64,000 nt of DNA from Antitrichia curtipendula. Taxonomy: Eukaryota > Streptophyta > Bryopsida > Hypnales > Leucodontaceae. Positions 28,344 through 37,495 of this stretch are shown here, in pieces. Under the pieces are notes generated by a model. The model ran no database searches. It was not told the DNA's origin and saw only the letters and a program-made list of their open reading frames with translations. Position 1 is the first letter of the stretch. Every line of letters begins with the position of its first letter. The translations under genes and the position numbers were made by a program. The stretch covers positions 33,418,001 to 33,482,000 of the forward strand of contig OX579637.1 in the NCBI GenBank assembly GCA_951230915.1. Reading direction: 5' to 3'.

Positions 28344-28840
28344 CTTGCAGCAGGGAGGGCGCGGCGTGGTGTGGCGTGGCGGGTTTTTTGTTGCAAGTGC
28401 GTGGAGAGGTCCACCAGCGTCTGGGAATTTTGGTCCATCCAACCAAAACTCGCCACGTGGCCAAGCGGATGGCGAGGTGGCGGGTCGAAAACTTGGCATG
28501 TGCACTGCGAGGGTTTAGGGTTTGGCGCGCTCCGTTTCCCCCTGCGTTTCCCCCTGCGCTTCGTTTCGTCGTGATTGTTCCTTGCTACCATGTTGCGCCG
28601 TGGTTTCCTCTTCGTCGTGATCGTTGATCGCATGTTGCGCCGTGGTCTCCGTGGTCTCTGTTCGCTGATGGTTTAGGGATTTGCGCGCTCCCGTTTTCTC
28701 CCACCTGCGTTCGACGTGGTCGTGGTCTGTGCGCCGTGGTCCCGTGCTGCAAGAGGCGACTTTGATGCAGTTCGAGGCGAGTGGAGGCGAGCACGGAGGC
28801 GAGCACGGAGGCGAGTTGCAGCAGGCGACAGCAGGTTAGT
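28344..28840 (+). promoter_or_regulatory. GC-rich promoter or 5' leader candidate
   Basis: A GC-rich block carries an imperfect direct duplication (GTTTAGGGTTTGGCGCGCTCCG near 28513, again as GTTTAGGGATTTGCGCGCTCC near 28671). GTTGCGCCGTGGT-like words follow in both halves. From 28763 a short ATG frame encodes Gly-Gly-Glu-His repeats (tandem GAGGCGAGCACG) and runs into CAG|GTTAGT, a good splice donor, at about 28832. This could be a leader exon of the gene starting at 29526, but the splice phase to the next exon does not match, so any coding role is doubtful. Shadow open frames on both strands here are not credible genes. Confidence 0.35.
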
Positions 28841-29525
28841 GTTTGCGTTCTGCTTTTGATTGCTTGTGTGCGTATTTGTGTTGGTGGTTTGCTTGTGATC
28901 TTCTGCGAGTGCTTGCGTTTTGCTTGTATTTGTATCAGTTCTGCTTTGAAATTGTTTTACAACTTCTAAAGCATGATTTTGTCTACTTCCGACATGCTTT
29001 GTGTGGTTTGTTCGTCTCTGCATGTGAATGCTACTCCCAACTGTTACCTTCGTCGACGTCGAAGTACTTACCGAGTACCTTATATGAAAATTGAAAATTG
29101 AAGTATTTGTCACTACTGCAATTCTACCGAGATTGACAGGGTCTCTAGTTTGCAGATGAATTCTGATAAAATTTTGTTTCATGTGTGTACCTAGCTACGA
29201 TGTCGGCTCTTGCTAGTTCAATGTTGTAAAACAATAGTACAGTGACCTCAGATAATGAGTATGTGAGCTCCTGTCTCACAAAAGTGACTGCTTTGAGAAA
29301 GAGTGATCAGAGTGCTTTGCAGTGACTCCAAAAATTGAGATTGTGTTTTGTTAAGTTTCACTCCTGATGTGCCTTACTTCGAAAATGTGTATGCATAATC
29401 CAATGTGTGAACATGAATGTTGTATCACGGGCATGTTACTATCTGTCCCCGTCACTGGCCGAATTTTCTATTGCCGATAAGTTCCTGTCAATTTTAGATT
29501 TTCATTACGATTTCTAACTGAGTGC
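28841..29525 (+). other. T-rich stretch, possible first intron
   Basis: If the donor near 28832 is used, this would be a leader intron ending at TTTGTTCTCAG just before 29543, or a 5' UTR segment ending before the ATG at 29526. I see no other feature. Open frames here lack coding character. Confidence 0.3.
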
Positions 29526-29648
29526 ATGGGATTTGTTCTCAGGACTGACACTCAAAAACCTAAACTAGACCGGCAAGACAAAGGAAAAAAGGTGCTTGTA
29601 GCAAAGGCATTACATCTTCAAACCCCAAATCTGCGCACGGACAAACTG
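29526..29648 (+). CDS. Exon 1, basic N-terminal segment
   Basis: The ATG at 29526 opens a 41-codon frame rich in Lys, Gln, Thr and Asp (MGFVLRTDTQKPKLDRQDKG and on), ending at CTG|GTATGT, a strong donor, in phase 0. An alternative is that the exon starts at the acceptor TTCTCAG before 29543. No domain is recognised. It is placed in the gene because the downstream exon begins in phase 0 at 30534. Confidence 0.5.
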
Positions 29649-30533
29649 GTATGTATTCGCGAACTCCGTACTTATTTCCATGAAAACGAAACCCTAAAAT
29701 ACGGAACATAAAATTCAATAACAAACATGACATTTCAGCGCGAGCCGCGCTGAATTGACAAATATACTCCAACCCAGACGAGCATATATGCTCATTCAGC
29801 GCGCCTCGCGCTGCAAATGTATAAGTGCAGGGTCTCTCCACGAAATGATACATGATGATTCAGCGCGGCTCGCGCTGAATGACAACAGGCGCGAACGAAA
29901 CCTACGGGAAAACTCTAATTGTCAAACGGAATACCACAATCTCGGTAACTGAGAGAGAGATACTCTGCTTCACGAAATCCAGAGATAACCACTGAGCGTG
30001 CCTCGCGCTGAAAAATGCTGAACACCGAAACAAAGACCAATAACAGGACTAGGCAAATAGTCCAATCTCAATTTCATTTCTCGAGGTCTAGGAAAAAGTA
30101 GAAAGCAACCGGACTAAAAACTGCTGAAGCGATTCAGTGCGAGTCGCGCTGAATGGCAAAGAGCTGCGAATGACTCCAACTCCATCACAGAAACCAAAAC
30201 ACAAACCATTAACACTAATATATAACCCAAAGCAATAGTTTAGCGCAGACAGCGCCCAGAAGTAGAAAGACCTGAAGGAGAGAGGTAGAAAAAGAAGACA
30301 TACAAATAAATCCCCGAATAATACAAGACGTAACAAACGATCCAGATAGAACCAACGAGCACAACACATGGATACAACAGTTCAGCGCGAGTCGTGCTGA
30401 ACAGTAAAATGCTGATCACAGAAACAAAGAGAATACAGTGACTGGTAGAGCAATCATCAGAAGCAAAGCAGAAATAATTGCTAATAACAAATTGTATCAT
30501 GGGATACATGCAGATTGCAGAATGGAGAATCAG
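29649..30533 (+). other. Intron 1 with seven palindromic elements
   Basis: An 885-bp interval runs from GTATGT to GAATCAG|ATG. It has no coding character and contains seven copies of a GC-rich palindrome listed separately. An open frame reaches back to 30438 across the acceptor, but those first codons look non-coding. The acceptor at 30533 is chosen because it gives phase 0 and resembles the other acceptors of this gene, two of which also read CAG|ATG. Confidence 0.5.
29734..30401. repeat. Cluster of seven intronic palindromes
   Basis: Copies of TTCAGCGCG-N3-CGCGCTGAA lie at 29734-29754, 29795-29815, 29859-29879, 29992-30012, 30133-30153, 30239-30258 (degenerate) and 30381-30401. The copies at 29734 and 29859 have perfect 9-bp arms and a 3-nt loop; the others have one to a few mismatches. 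Spacings are 61, 64, 133, 141, 106 and 142 bp, roughly one or two times 65-70. The loop triplet varies (AGC, CCT, GCT, AGT) while the arms are kept. They can fold as hairpins in DNA or RNA. I know no named element with this consensus. Confidence 0.85.
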
Positions 30534-31973
30534 ATGGAGGCGCTCGACATGTACTTCAAGAAATGTGAGGTGCAGCTAGAAGAGAAACATATCGGCGAGG
30601 ACGCATCTCTCATGGAAGGGGAATATTGGGAATTCAAGGAGCCAGAGAGAGTGCAGTTCTGGGGATTCATCATGCTCGTGTTCTCAAACGAGTTCTGCTT
30701 CGCATACATGTTCAAGAACGCGCAGGTCTTTCTCAACCTGTCATTCGAAGAGAGAGTGAAGGATGTGGAGGCGGATACCCATCTAGTGATCAAAATCAAG
30801 TGTGTCACGGCTATGAACGGTGTCCACAAGAATGATCAATACCACTTCACCATTTGCCTGGACTCCGTAATGATTCCATTCAACATGACCCCCTTGCTTG
30901 GTAGCCTGGATCTGACGCCGTTCCATCAAGATGTCAAGGAACTGGAGAAGAAAATCGACAACAACAAATAGAATAATGCAAACGGGACGCCATTGGCTTG
31001 GAGGCAACTTGTGTCAAAAATCCGGGCCCTCTTCAAGGATTTTGATACGTTGAGAGGGAAGTATGAAATGCAGAACTCGTTGAATAAACCAAAGTCAGTC
31101 ACCATGGACGTTGCCAACCAAGGCGTCAGTCAGAGCTCGAAGAATACCACCAAGCAGGATTCGGGAAGCAGTCGGGGCCAGAAATCCTCCCAGAAGACAA
31201 CTCCCAAGACGCCCCATGAGAAGGGAAAGAAGCCTGCAGTTTCGACTTTTGTAAAGAAAGTTCAGACGAAGTCCTCGGAACAATCTGAAGTCCATGATGG
31301 TAGCTTCGTTGAGGAGATGGCAAATGTTCCTCACTCCCGGGCAACGGAGAGAAAGCCGAACTACAAGGCCATCAGCGAGGCATACCAGAAGTACTGGAGA
31401 ACATGCGAAGACGCGTATGTCTTCGCAGTTGACGAGAAGAAGGCAGTGGACATCTCCCAACTAATTGGCGCACCGGTGACATTCAACATTCGGTCGAAGC
31501 AGCAGAGAATAGTGGAAGACAACGTGACCTATCTGCTGAACATCCCCGACAAGAGTGCAAAGCAGACACTTTGCGTTATGCTCGTCGGCCTCACCAAAAA
31601 ACCAGAGACGTGGGAAGAAATTAAAGCCGAACAGTTTTACGTCATTAACGGACAACATACCATTGAGGCAAGCAAGTTTATGTTCAACGACGAGAATGGT
31701 GTTGACCACGAAGAACGAGAACATTTCAGGAAATGGAGCTGCTTCATCGTGTGGTCCCTGGACGGAGAGAAACTGCGAACTGTCTCCGCGTACTATAATC
31801 GGGTGAATCACTTCATAGCCGTTCAGCCGTCGTGGGCGACTAATATTCTAGGAGCGCGGGCAGTTTGGGAGGCCATGGGCAAACCAAAGAATCCAGCTCA
31901 GGTTCAGTCGGTCGGTACACTAGCCAATACCAAGCAAACCGTCGAAAATCGGAAGAACAAAGACGCTTTCCAG
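30534..31973 (+). CDS. Exon 2, ParB-like domain region
   Basis: This exon of 480 codons starts at ATGGAGGCG after CAG and ends at TTCCAG|GTTTGT in phase 0. The first 145 codons form an unrecognised, likely globular domain (EYWEFKEPERVQFWGF and on). After an in-frame TAG at 30969 the same frame continues through a Ser/Lys/Thr-rich basic linker (about 31080-31300). A second globular part then contains VINGQHTIEAS at about 31641-31673. That resembles the D/NGQH(R/T) box of ParB/DndB-like proteins, in which the box belongs to the nucleotide- or DNA-acting fold. The stop is one C-to-T step from CAG. Assignment as ParB-like rests on this motif and is moderate. Confidence 0.6.
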
Positions 31974-32117
31974 GTTTGTCATTCAGCGCGACTCGAGCTG
32001 ATCTGCAATGGCTTTGTGCCTATGTGCTTTGTAACTGTTGAATCATTCTCACCGCAGATTAGCGCGGGTCGAGCTGAAGTGCTTGTACTGACAGTAATTT
32101 CCTGGAATCGGGTGCAG
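31974..32117 (+). other. Intron 2, 144 bp, frame-neutral and stop-free
   Basis: CAG|GTTTGT at 31974 and GGTGCAG| at 32117 delimit 144 bp, exactly 48 codons, with no stop in the gene's frame, so retention would add 48 residues without shifting the frame. It is scored as an intron because it carries two of the palindromes found in the gene's other introns and its translation is unlike the neighbouring exons. The phase is 0 on both sides. Confidence 0.6.
31982..32078. repeat. Pair of intronic palindromes, intron 2
   Basis: TTCAGCGCG-ACT-CGAGCTGAT at 31982-32002 begins 8 nt after the donor, and TTAGCGCG-GGT-CGAGCTGAA follows at 32059-32078, 77 bp downstream. The right arms read CGAGCTGA where other copies have CGCGCTGA, so these two share a variant. 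Confidence 0.8.
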
Positions 32118-33464
32118 GCATTCGAGAAGGCGATTTTGTTGCGGTTCTCCATGATCGAAGTAAACAAGAGCTTGAAGATATCAAAGACAAAGGGGAAAGA
32201 GGAGAAGCTGAAAGTGATAAATGAACTAAAACTCATCACCGCTCCTGAGCATGTATACAAACTCTGGAGCGAGGTTATCTCCGCTGCAGCACATGGTCAA
32301 CTGCTCAACCCCGATACGGATAAGTTGTTCAATGTGAAGGAAGACTGGAATCCGGATACGCTGGCACTTAATCGGGAGTTCTTTAAACATTTGGGCAATC
32401 TGAGCTATGACGAGCTGGAGAAACTGGCAAAGCACATTCTCAACCAGACGGGTACCAAGCGAACCCTCTCCTACCCCAAGGTAACGATTAAGTCCATCTC
32501 GTCCGTGCTTGAGAACTGATACAACGTGAAGGAATGGGTAGAGAGACGGAAGAGGAAGCACCTTGTGAAGAAAGAGCTTCACCAAATCGACCCCGAACTT
32601 GGTCTTCTGAATGCTAATCACGAGATCATCACGGAGAACTGGAAAGCCTTCAAGAAAGATCGATTCTTCTCGAGGGCAACCATGGATGTCCTTCTCAACA
32701 GACCCGGAGAGGCGTACTTTGGGAAGGTGAAACTTGTGAGTGCTAAGAACAAGTCATGCTCCGAGCTCTTAGACGAAGCTTTTCAGTTCTTCAAGGTATT
32801 CCTCGAGCAGAAGAAGAAGTTCGTGAAGCCCGCTGCATTCGGCCACTATCGATCTTACGAGTTCGCTAAGAACTATTATCACCAGTGGCCAGCGCAGTCA
32901 TGGACGGATGAGACTGTGAAGCGGCTGTCTCTTGGTGTCGTGGACATCCGAAATTTTCCCGGGATTGAGAAGAAGGATGCGTCCACTGTGGACAGCCCTT
33001 TTTTTGTCGAAGTGATGGCAGCCATGCGGAAGAAGAAGAAACTGCCACTTGAGGAGGTCCCCGCCTGGCTATTCATTTGCTCTGACGAGAAGGAGCAAGC
33101 GCAGGTTCTTAGATTTGTGGAGACGAATGAGGATCTGAACACCTATGCCCTGGAGTTCGCGACATACACGCCAGGGAAGAACGACCGCCTTGGTGACATT
33201 GCCGCTGCCAGGACACCAAAGAAAGTCTTGCTCACCTTTCTCCAGAACCCCAAAAACATGAATCCCGTGGAAATTCCGGACGAATTTGAATGTCCGGAGA
33301 CAGCCAGATATACGAAGGCGCGCGCATACAGTGAGCTCGAATATTGGATACACAACACGGAGCTGCGCATGGAGTTTTATCTGTGGATTGTCCGGAAGTT
33401 CTGCAATCCGGGGATGTGCGTCTATTCAGCATTCGCGAGAGGGAAGTTGACGTGTGCTGCCATG
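32118..33464 (+). CDS. Exon 3, ending in methyltransferase-like motif
   Basis: This exon of 449 codons starts GCATTCGAG and ends GCCATG|GTAAGA, phase 0 on both sides. The first part is helical and Lys-rich (FEKAILLRFSMIEVNKSLKI). A TGA at 32517 interrupts the frame and is one C-to-T step from CGA. The middle contains a Tyr/Trp-rich stretch (FGHYRSYEFAKNYYHQWPAQ) and a WLFICSDEKEQ strand-like segment. The end, CNPGMCVYSAFARGKLTCAA at about 33402-33461, has the spacing of the SAM-binding motif I of DNA methylases (D/N-P-F/G..G.GTT..AA), but the normal D-P-F-x-G-x-G is not intact. Methyltransferase relationship is tentative; enzymatic activity looks unlikely. Confidence 0.55.
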
Positions 33465-33634
33465 GTAAGACTCGCCAATGCGAATCAATGCAAGTCGCGC
33501 TGATTTGCTCCTCTGTACACATGTTCTATAATAGTTGTTAATTTCCCGAGATGTTGTTCCTCGTTTCAGCGCGCGGCGCGTTGAAGTGCAATGAGTGTTC
33601 GCCGATGTAACTCCATTGAAATTGTCTCCTGCAG
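33465..33634 (+). other. Intron 3, 170 bp
   Basis: ATG|GTAAGA to CTCCTGCAG|ATG, with a pyrimidine-rich tract before the acceptor. The upstream exon ends in phase 0 and the downstream frame starts in phase 0 at 33635. It contains two palindromes. Confidence 0.65.
33484..33585. repeat. Pair of intronic palindromes, intron 3
   Basis: The first copy at 33484-33504 has a decayed left arm (TCAATGCA) and an intact right arm TCGCGCTGA. The second at 33565-33585 is TTCAGCGCG-CGG-CGCGTTGAA. The starts are 81 bp apart. Confidence 0.75.
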
Positions 33635-34691
33635 ATGAGCTCTGTTGATGTCTACGCTTGTGGATTGTCAGAGCAATCGTTCTAGTGGGAGGACATCTGC
33701 ATGAAGGCCATGACATTAGACAAGGCCGATTTTTTGGAAGGCGGGTACCCTGTGAACGTCGGAGCAGGACCAAGTTCGGCGCCGTCGCCTTCGAAGAAGA
33801 AGCTGCGGGCGAGTCAAGATTCTCCCCGTAAGAAGAAGGCGGACCCTGTCGTCGATCTTACGGAGGATGAGAGCGAGGATGAGAGCGAGGAAGAGGTCGA
33901 TCACGAGGACTACAACGACACCTTTGGGATCGATGATATCCAAACACCAACCAGTTGTCTGTCTTCGGAGGTGCCAGTTTCATCGGGTTCTTCTATGCTA
34001 CCTTCGCTGCCCCATACGCTAGTTACGCCGAGTCCATCTACTCGCCCAGCGAAAAAGAGGAAGCGGGAGACGATCGCCAGCGCAATGAGGAGCATGGCCG
34101 AATTCCAAGCCCTGAGTGTGCAATCTCTGGCAAATATGCAGAAGCAAGCTGAGCTAACGCAGAGGCAAAATGAGCTTGCCTTGGCTCAAATTAGAGCCGA
34201 CGCTAGCAAGGAAAGACAGGCGAACATGAAAATGCTTAATACTAGCCAAGAGTGGATGCGGGAAGAATCTAGAAATAATAGGGAGCTGGCCATGCAGAAC
34301 AGAGAGATGCTTCAAATATTTCTGGCCAAGGTTGGAATCGAACCACTCGCCTCGCTGCCACCCGCATCCTGGTCTCCCTCATTGCTGTTGGAAAGGCAAC
34401 CGTCTAGCTCAAACATCAGCAATGCGTCGAGCCCCTCCAAAGCGGCGCAGGCCTCTCCACCTCTGCCGTCTAGCCCGCCCATTACGATTCCCCCTCCTCC
34501 AATTGATGAGAATATCGATCCTCCCGTCCCATTGTTAGGGAGTCCCGATGTACCTCAGGAGCACCCACCTGTCGACCATGGAGCGACGGAGATCACCGCG
34601 GAGGGAGTTGGAATTGGGCACAACCTGGTCGTGTATGCTTTCGAGGTTGAAGTTAGAGGTGCCGCACTACCTACCGGAGATCCACCAGCAG
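33635..34691 (+). CDS. Exon 4, acidic linker, helix and Pro/Ser tail
   Basis: The frame starts ATGAGCTCTG at 33635, completing the methyltransferase-like segment (VDVYACGL). It meets TAG at 33683 (one step from CAG) and continues open to 34691, where CCAGCAG|GTTGTG splits a codon in phase 1. Order: Lys/Ser-rich segment (about 33760-33840), acidic run DLTEDESEDESEEEVDHEDY (about 33855-33914), NLS-like AKKRKRE (about 34050), a Gln/Asn/Met-rich helix likely to be a coiled coil (SLANMQKQAELTQRQNELAL), then a Pro/Ser-rich tail. It looks like the disordered hinge of a nuclear protein. A frame-shifted reading near 34640-34720 is an alternative for the last codons. Confidence 0.55.
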
Positions 34692-34935
34692 GTTGTGCTC
34701 AATAATCTCCTTGTGCCATCTTGTGTAGTTTCAGCTTGACTCGAGCTGATCTGTATGATAGAGTTTGACTTGTAGTATTCATTTCCTGGAGGCAGTATTG
34801 TTTGGTTCCGGAGCTCCATATTTAGTGGAGCCAACCGTAGTTTTGGAAGTGTTGCACTCAATTTTGTAATTTGTAAACCGAATGTGTAATATATACATTT
34901 CTCACTGAGAACTTTTTCTACATCTTGAAGCGCAG
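34692..34935 (+). other. Intron 4, 244 bp, with one palindrome
   Basis: GCAG|GTTGTG to GAAGCGCAG|GC. Both junctions split a codon after its first base, so the joined frame is kept. The interval is AT-rich. A palindrome TTCAGCTTG-ACT-CGAGCTGAT lies at 34730-34750. The donor is weak, so its exact position is less sure than the acceptor. Confidence 0.5.
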
Positions 34936-35144
34936 GCCCCACAAATCCTCCAAGTTTTCCTGATGTTTGTCATTCACCCTCCGCACAATCTCAACCGCCT
35001 ACGTCTCCAGGGCCCGTGTACAAAAATGACTTGTTGTCAAGTCCCATCTAGTCTCTGGCATTAGGTGAGGACAGATCTGTCCGCGATCATGCTCAATCTG
35101 GTCGTGAAGGTCGTGATCGGCCATCAGGTTCCCCGTCGAGGAAG
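34936..35144 (+). CDS. Exon 5, Pro/Ser-rich linker
   Basis: This 209-bp exon encodes a Pro/Ser-rich then Arg/Asp/Ser-rich segment (TNPPSFPDVCHSPSAQSQPP; later REGRDRPSGSPSRK) and ends GAAG|GTAAAT in phase 0. One TAG at 35049 is one step from CAG. The low-complexity content matches the end of exon 4 and the start of exon 6, which supports placing it in the same gene. Confidence 0.5.
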
Positions 35145-35287
35145 GTAAATTCCATCTACTCCAATCACTTCGTCTATCTAGGCTTTTCATTTGTTTTGCG
35201 GTGGTCGTCTTTCGTATGATTTTCTGTGAGGCCTAGAATGTGCCAGTTCCACGGTCGTAACTGGCAATGCATTCTTCCTTTTGCTAG
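35145..35287 (+). other. Intron 5, 143 bp
   Basis: GAAG|GTAAAT to CTTCCTTTTGCTAG|CAAG with a clear pyrimidine tract; phase 0 on both sides. It is the only intron of the gene in which I found no copy of the GC-rich palindrome. Confidence 0.6.
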
Positions 35288-36102
35288 CAAGAATTCGATC
35301 CTTTGTTAGCTCGTAAGGAATCATCGGAGGGCATCCATCAGCCATTGAGGTCCGCGGCGGCAGAGAAGTGGATAAATGTCGTCTTGGACCTCAATGGCAT
35401 TCTTTGTGTCAGCGAGGATTGGAAGTCCAAGGGGTCCCCCAAGCAATTCAACCATCAGTCAGAGCCACACTCCGCCACGGTTGGCGCGATTGTGGGGCCA
35501 AAAGCCATCTACGTCCGGCCCAATTGCTCCGCATTTCTGAAGGAACTAGAGAAGATAGCCTTTGTCTCTGTTTGGAGCTCCATGAGAAAGCCCTTCACTG
35601 AAGGCATTTGCCTGTACCTTTTCTGGGACGGAGGGATGCCCTTCCTCATCCTTGGGCAAGACTCCTGCAAGACGGTTAAGTGCAGGGATAGATTTGGAAA
35701 ATTGATCTCGTATAAAGAACCCGGAACCGATAAAGACTTGTTTTTAAAGAACATGGACGTGTTGTTCAGTGACTCGCGAGGGAATTTTTCATCAGACAAC
35801 ACCGTTATAGTGGACGATAGTCCTCGTAAGCACATCCTGAACAACCCAGAGAATGTTGTACTCTCCGACTCCTGGAGTAACCAAGGAAATGGTGACAAGG
35901 ACAATTTTCTTCTTGCGGTCCTACTTCCTTGGTTCCAAGGGTTGCACGCCAGCCGCGGCGTGGGACTTAAGTCATTCCGGAGTGATAAGAAATGGAGAAT
36001 TGGGAGGCGGATGCTATGCGAGGAAAGAGGTTGTCGAGAGTTTGACAAACTCATGGAGGTGGTGTCAAGTTCTAGTAGAGTTATGTAGCTCAAAGGCTGG
36101 AG
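35288..36102 (+). CDS. Exon 6, FCP1/NIF-type HAD phosphatase domain
   Basis: The translation matches the FCP1 homology (NLI-interacting factor) fold of the HAD superfamily, which removes phosphate from protein serine in substrates such as the RNA polymerase II tail. Motif I is VVLDLNGILC (Asp codon at 35387; the second Asp of D-x-D is Asn). YVRPNCSAFLKELEKIAFVS leads into motif II VWSSM (about 35570-35585). VIVDDSPRKH (about 35808-35837) is motif IV, followed by NPENVVLSDSW and LPWFQGLHASRGVG. Because Asn replaces the second catalytic Asp, activity is uncertain; plant members with D-L-N-G exist. A TAG at 36086 precedes the donor GGAG|GTATGT. The exon end is in phase 2 while the next exon reads from phase 0, so a small indel or another junction is likely. 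Confidence 0.75.
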
Positions 36103-36320
36103 GTATGTCTTTCAGCTCGAATTGAGCGGAAGTGTATGTTTTATCCGTCTGTTTAATATTGTATACGGCTTCTGCATTTCAGCACAAGTCGCGCTGATTT
36201 GTGTAGCAAGTTTTTTCGCTGTCCGTTGATGGGTTGTGAATGTGTGTGATTGCCTCTCGGTGTATGCGCACTCCTCAGTTTTGTGTGTTCCGGTTCTGAT
36301 GTATGCTTTTTTTGTGTCAG
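36103..36320 (+). other. Intron 6, 218 bp
   Basis: GGAG|GTATGT to TTTTTGTGTCAG|ATGGGG, with a T-rich tract before the acceptor. It holds two palindromes. Splice signals are good but the phases of the flanking frames disagree. Confidence 0.55.
36111..36198. repeat. Pair of intronic palindromes, intron 6
   Basis: TTCAGCTCG-AAT-TGAGCGGAA at 36111-36131 begins 9 nt after the donor, and TTCAGCACA-AGT-CGCGCTGAT follows at 36178-36198, 67 bp downstream. The placement copies that of intron 2: one element at the donor and one about 70 bp further. Confidence 0.75.
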
Positions 36321-36956
36321 ATGGGGAGTGCGTTAGAACCCTCTGCGCCAAACGAAGTTCTTCCATGCCAGGCTTCTGCGGATTCTATCCTAGACTACGG
36401 GCAGTATGTAGTACTCAACACTGGGAACTTTCTCTGCTCAGCACCCACACTGAATTCTAGTATGGATTTCTGTGTTAAGCCCATCGATGATGGTGTGATG
36501 GACAGTCCACCAGATCGGAAGCCTCGTCTGCCAGTTTCGTGTTCGCCATCTCCTTTGCGCTCAAGGGATAATCGAAATTCATCAATGTCTCCAACAGCTT
36601 TGGACAAGGGCACGCAAAGGAGGCTATACGGGGACGCCAACTATCCCATGTCGGCTGCAGAATTGGAGCTCAATGTCCTAGAGAAGCCACGTGATATAGT
36701 TGTTCTTGCTCCTGTTGTTCCGCCGTCGCTTCCTCGTCGACGTGCACAATCATATGGACTGGGATTAAAGAGGAAACATGATGAGCCATCGCGGAGTCAA
36801 TGTTCTACTCCAAGTCGGGACTCCTGGGAGCTCTGATCGTTACAGGCGCAACGGGCGGAGCACATGCGTCATGCCGGGAAAATTGCTGAAGGTTATAGTC
36901 GTGGGCTAGAGATTTTGAAGGCGTTGGAGAAGCTGAGGAGTACGCCTCGTACTTGA
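36321..36956 (+). CDS. Exon 7, C-terminal charged tail
   Basis: From ATGGGGAGTG the frame encodes a Pro/Ser-rich segment (SPPDRKPRLPVSCSPSPLRS), an Arg/Lys patch GLGLKRKHDEPSR that could act as a nuclear signal, and after a TGA at 36834 (one step from CGA) a helix rich in Ala, Glu and Leu (GLEILKALEKLRSTPRT). The terminal TGA is at 36954-36956. The helical tail beyond the internal stop is good evidence that the stop is secondary. Confidence 0.55.
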
Positions 36957-37244
36957 AAGCTTAGTTTAGTAAATGACTGAATAGTGTAGATTTAGTAGTA
37001 GTTAATGTTGTAGATATAGAAACATGTGAATAGATTTTTTATAGAACTAAATGTTTCCAAATATCTAGCAAAGGGGTAGTATATACATTGTGGTGAGGTC
37101 CATTACTGGATATTACAGAATCCTTTCCTGGGTATCCTCTAGATGTGAGCTATGCACACTGTTAGAATTCTACAAACCGGGTAGTCAAAATATGATATCT
37201 TCATTGCTTGTGGTAGTCATGCAACCAGAAGCTTAAACAGATGA
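36957..37244. other. 3' flank of the large gene, no gene seen
   Basis: AT-rich sequence after the terminal stop, with T/A-rich stretches that could hold a polyadenylation signal. No repeat or open frame of note. Confidence 0.5.
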
Positions 37245-37495
37245 TGATATGGTGACTGAAGAATGAAGTGGATGCTCAACTTTGACCTAGATCTGGGAAC
37301 AAATGATGAAAAAATAAAACCGTCCAAACGTCGCTCTAAGGACATTCATAAATGACGCTCCGAATTGCAACGTCTGGAGAGTGATTTCTGAGAGTCCTAA
37401 GGTGGCGTTCGTATGATTTGTTTCCTCACTATTTGTTCCCTGATCCAAGTTAAAGTTCAGCATCCACTTCGTTCTAAATTCACCATGCATTTGTC
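37245..37495. mobile_element. MITE-like fold-back element, about 250 bp
   Basis: GAAGTGGATGCTCAACTTTG near 37266 pairs with the inverted CAAGTTAAAGTTCAGCATCC near 37445. GGGAACAAAT at about 37295 pairs with ATTTGTTCCC at about 37432. The pairing continues inward through CGCTCTAAGGACATTCA against GAGAGTCCTAAGGTGGCG almost to the centre, so the whole unit can form one long imperfect hairpin. This is typical of MITEs or fold-back elements. I could not identify a target duplication, so the ends and superfamily are uncertain. Confidence 0.7.

Larger units (their letters stand above)
29526..36956 (+). pseudogene. Decayed seven-exon ParB-like / methyltransferase-like / FCP1 fusion gene
   Basis: Seven exon blocks with GT-AG junctions can be chained (29526-29648, 30534-31973, 32118-33464, 33635-34691, 34936-35144, 35288-36102, 36321-36956), about 1,875 codons. 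Phases agree at the first five junctions (0, 0, 0, 1, 0); only the last does not. Within exons the frame stays open except for six stops: TAG at 30969, TGA at 32517, TAG at 33683, TAG at 35049, TAG at 36086 and TGA at 36834. Each is one C-to-T change from CAG or CGA. Domain order: unrecognised N-terminus, ParB-like NGQHT motif, possible methyltransferase motif I, low-complexity linker with a helical segment, FCP1/NIF phosphatase, charged tail. A nuclear protein acting on DNA or chromatin is possible but unproven. It may be a decayed paralog of an active family, or a capture by a transposon. The gene as a unit is likely; the function is not known. Confidence 0.7.

Noticed and set aside
28217..29182. 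Overlapping frames on both strands of the GC-rich stretch
   Set aside because: Several frames are open at once owing to GC composition; none has consistent codon bias or homology that I recognise.
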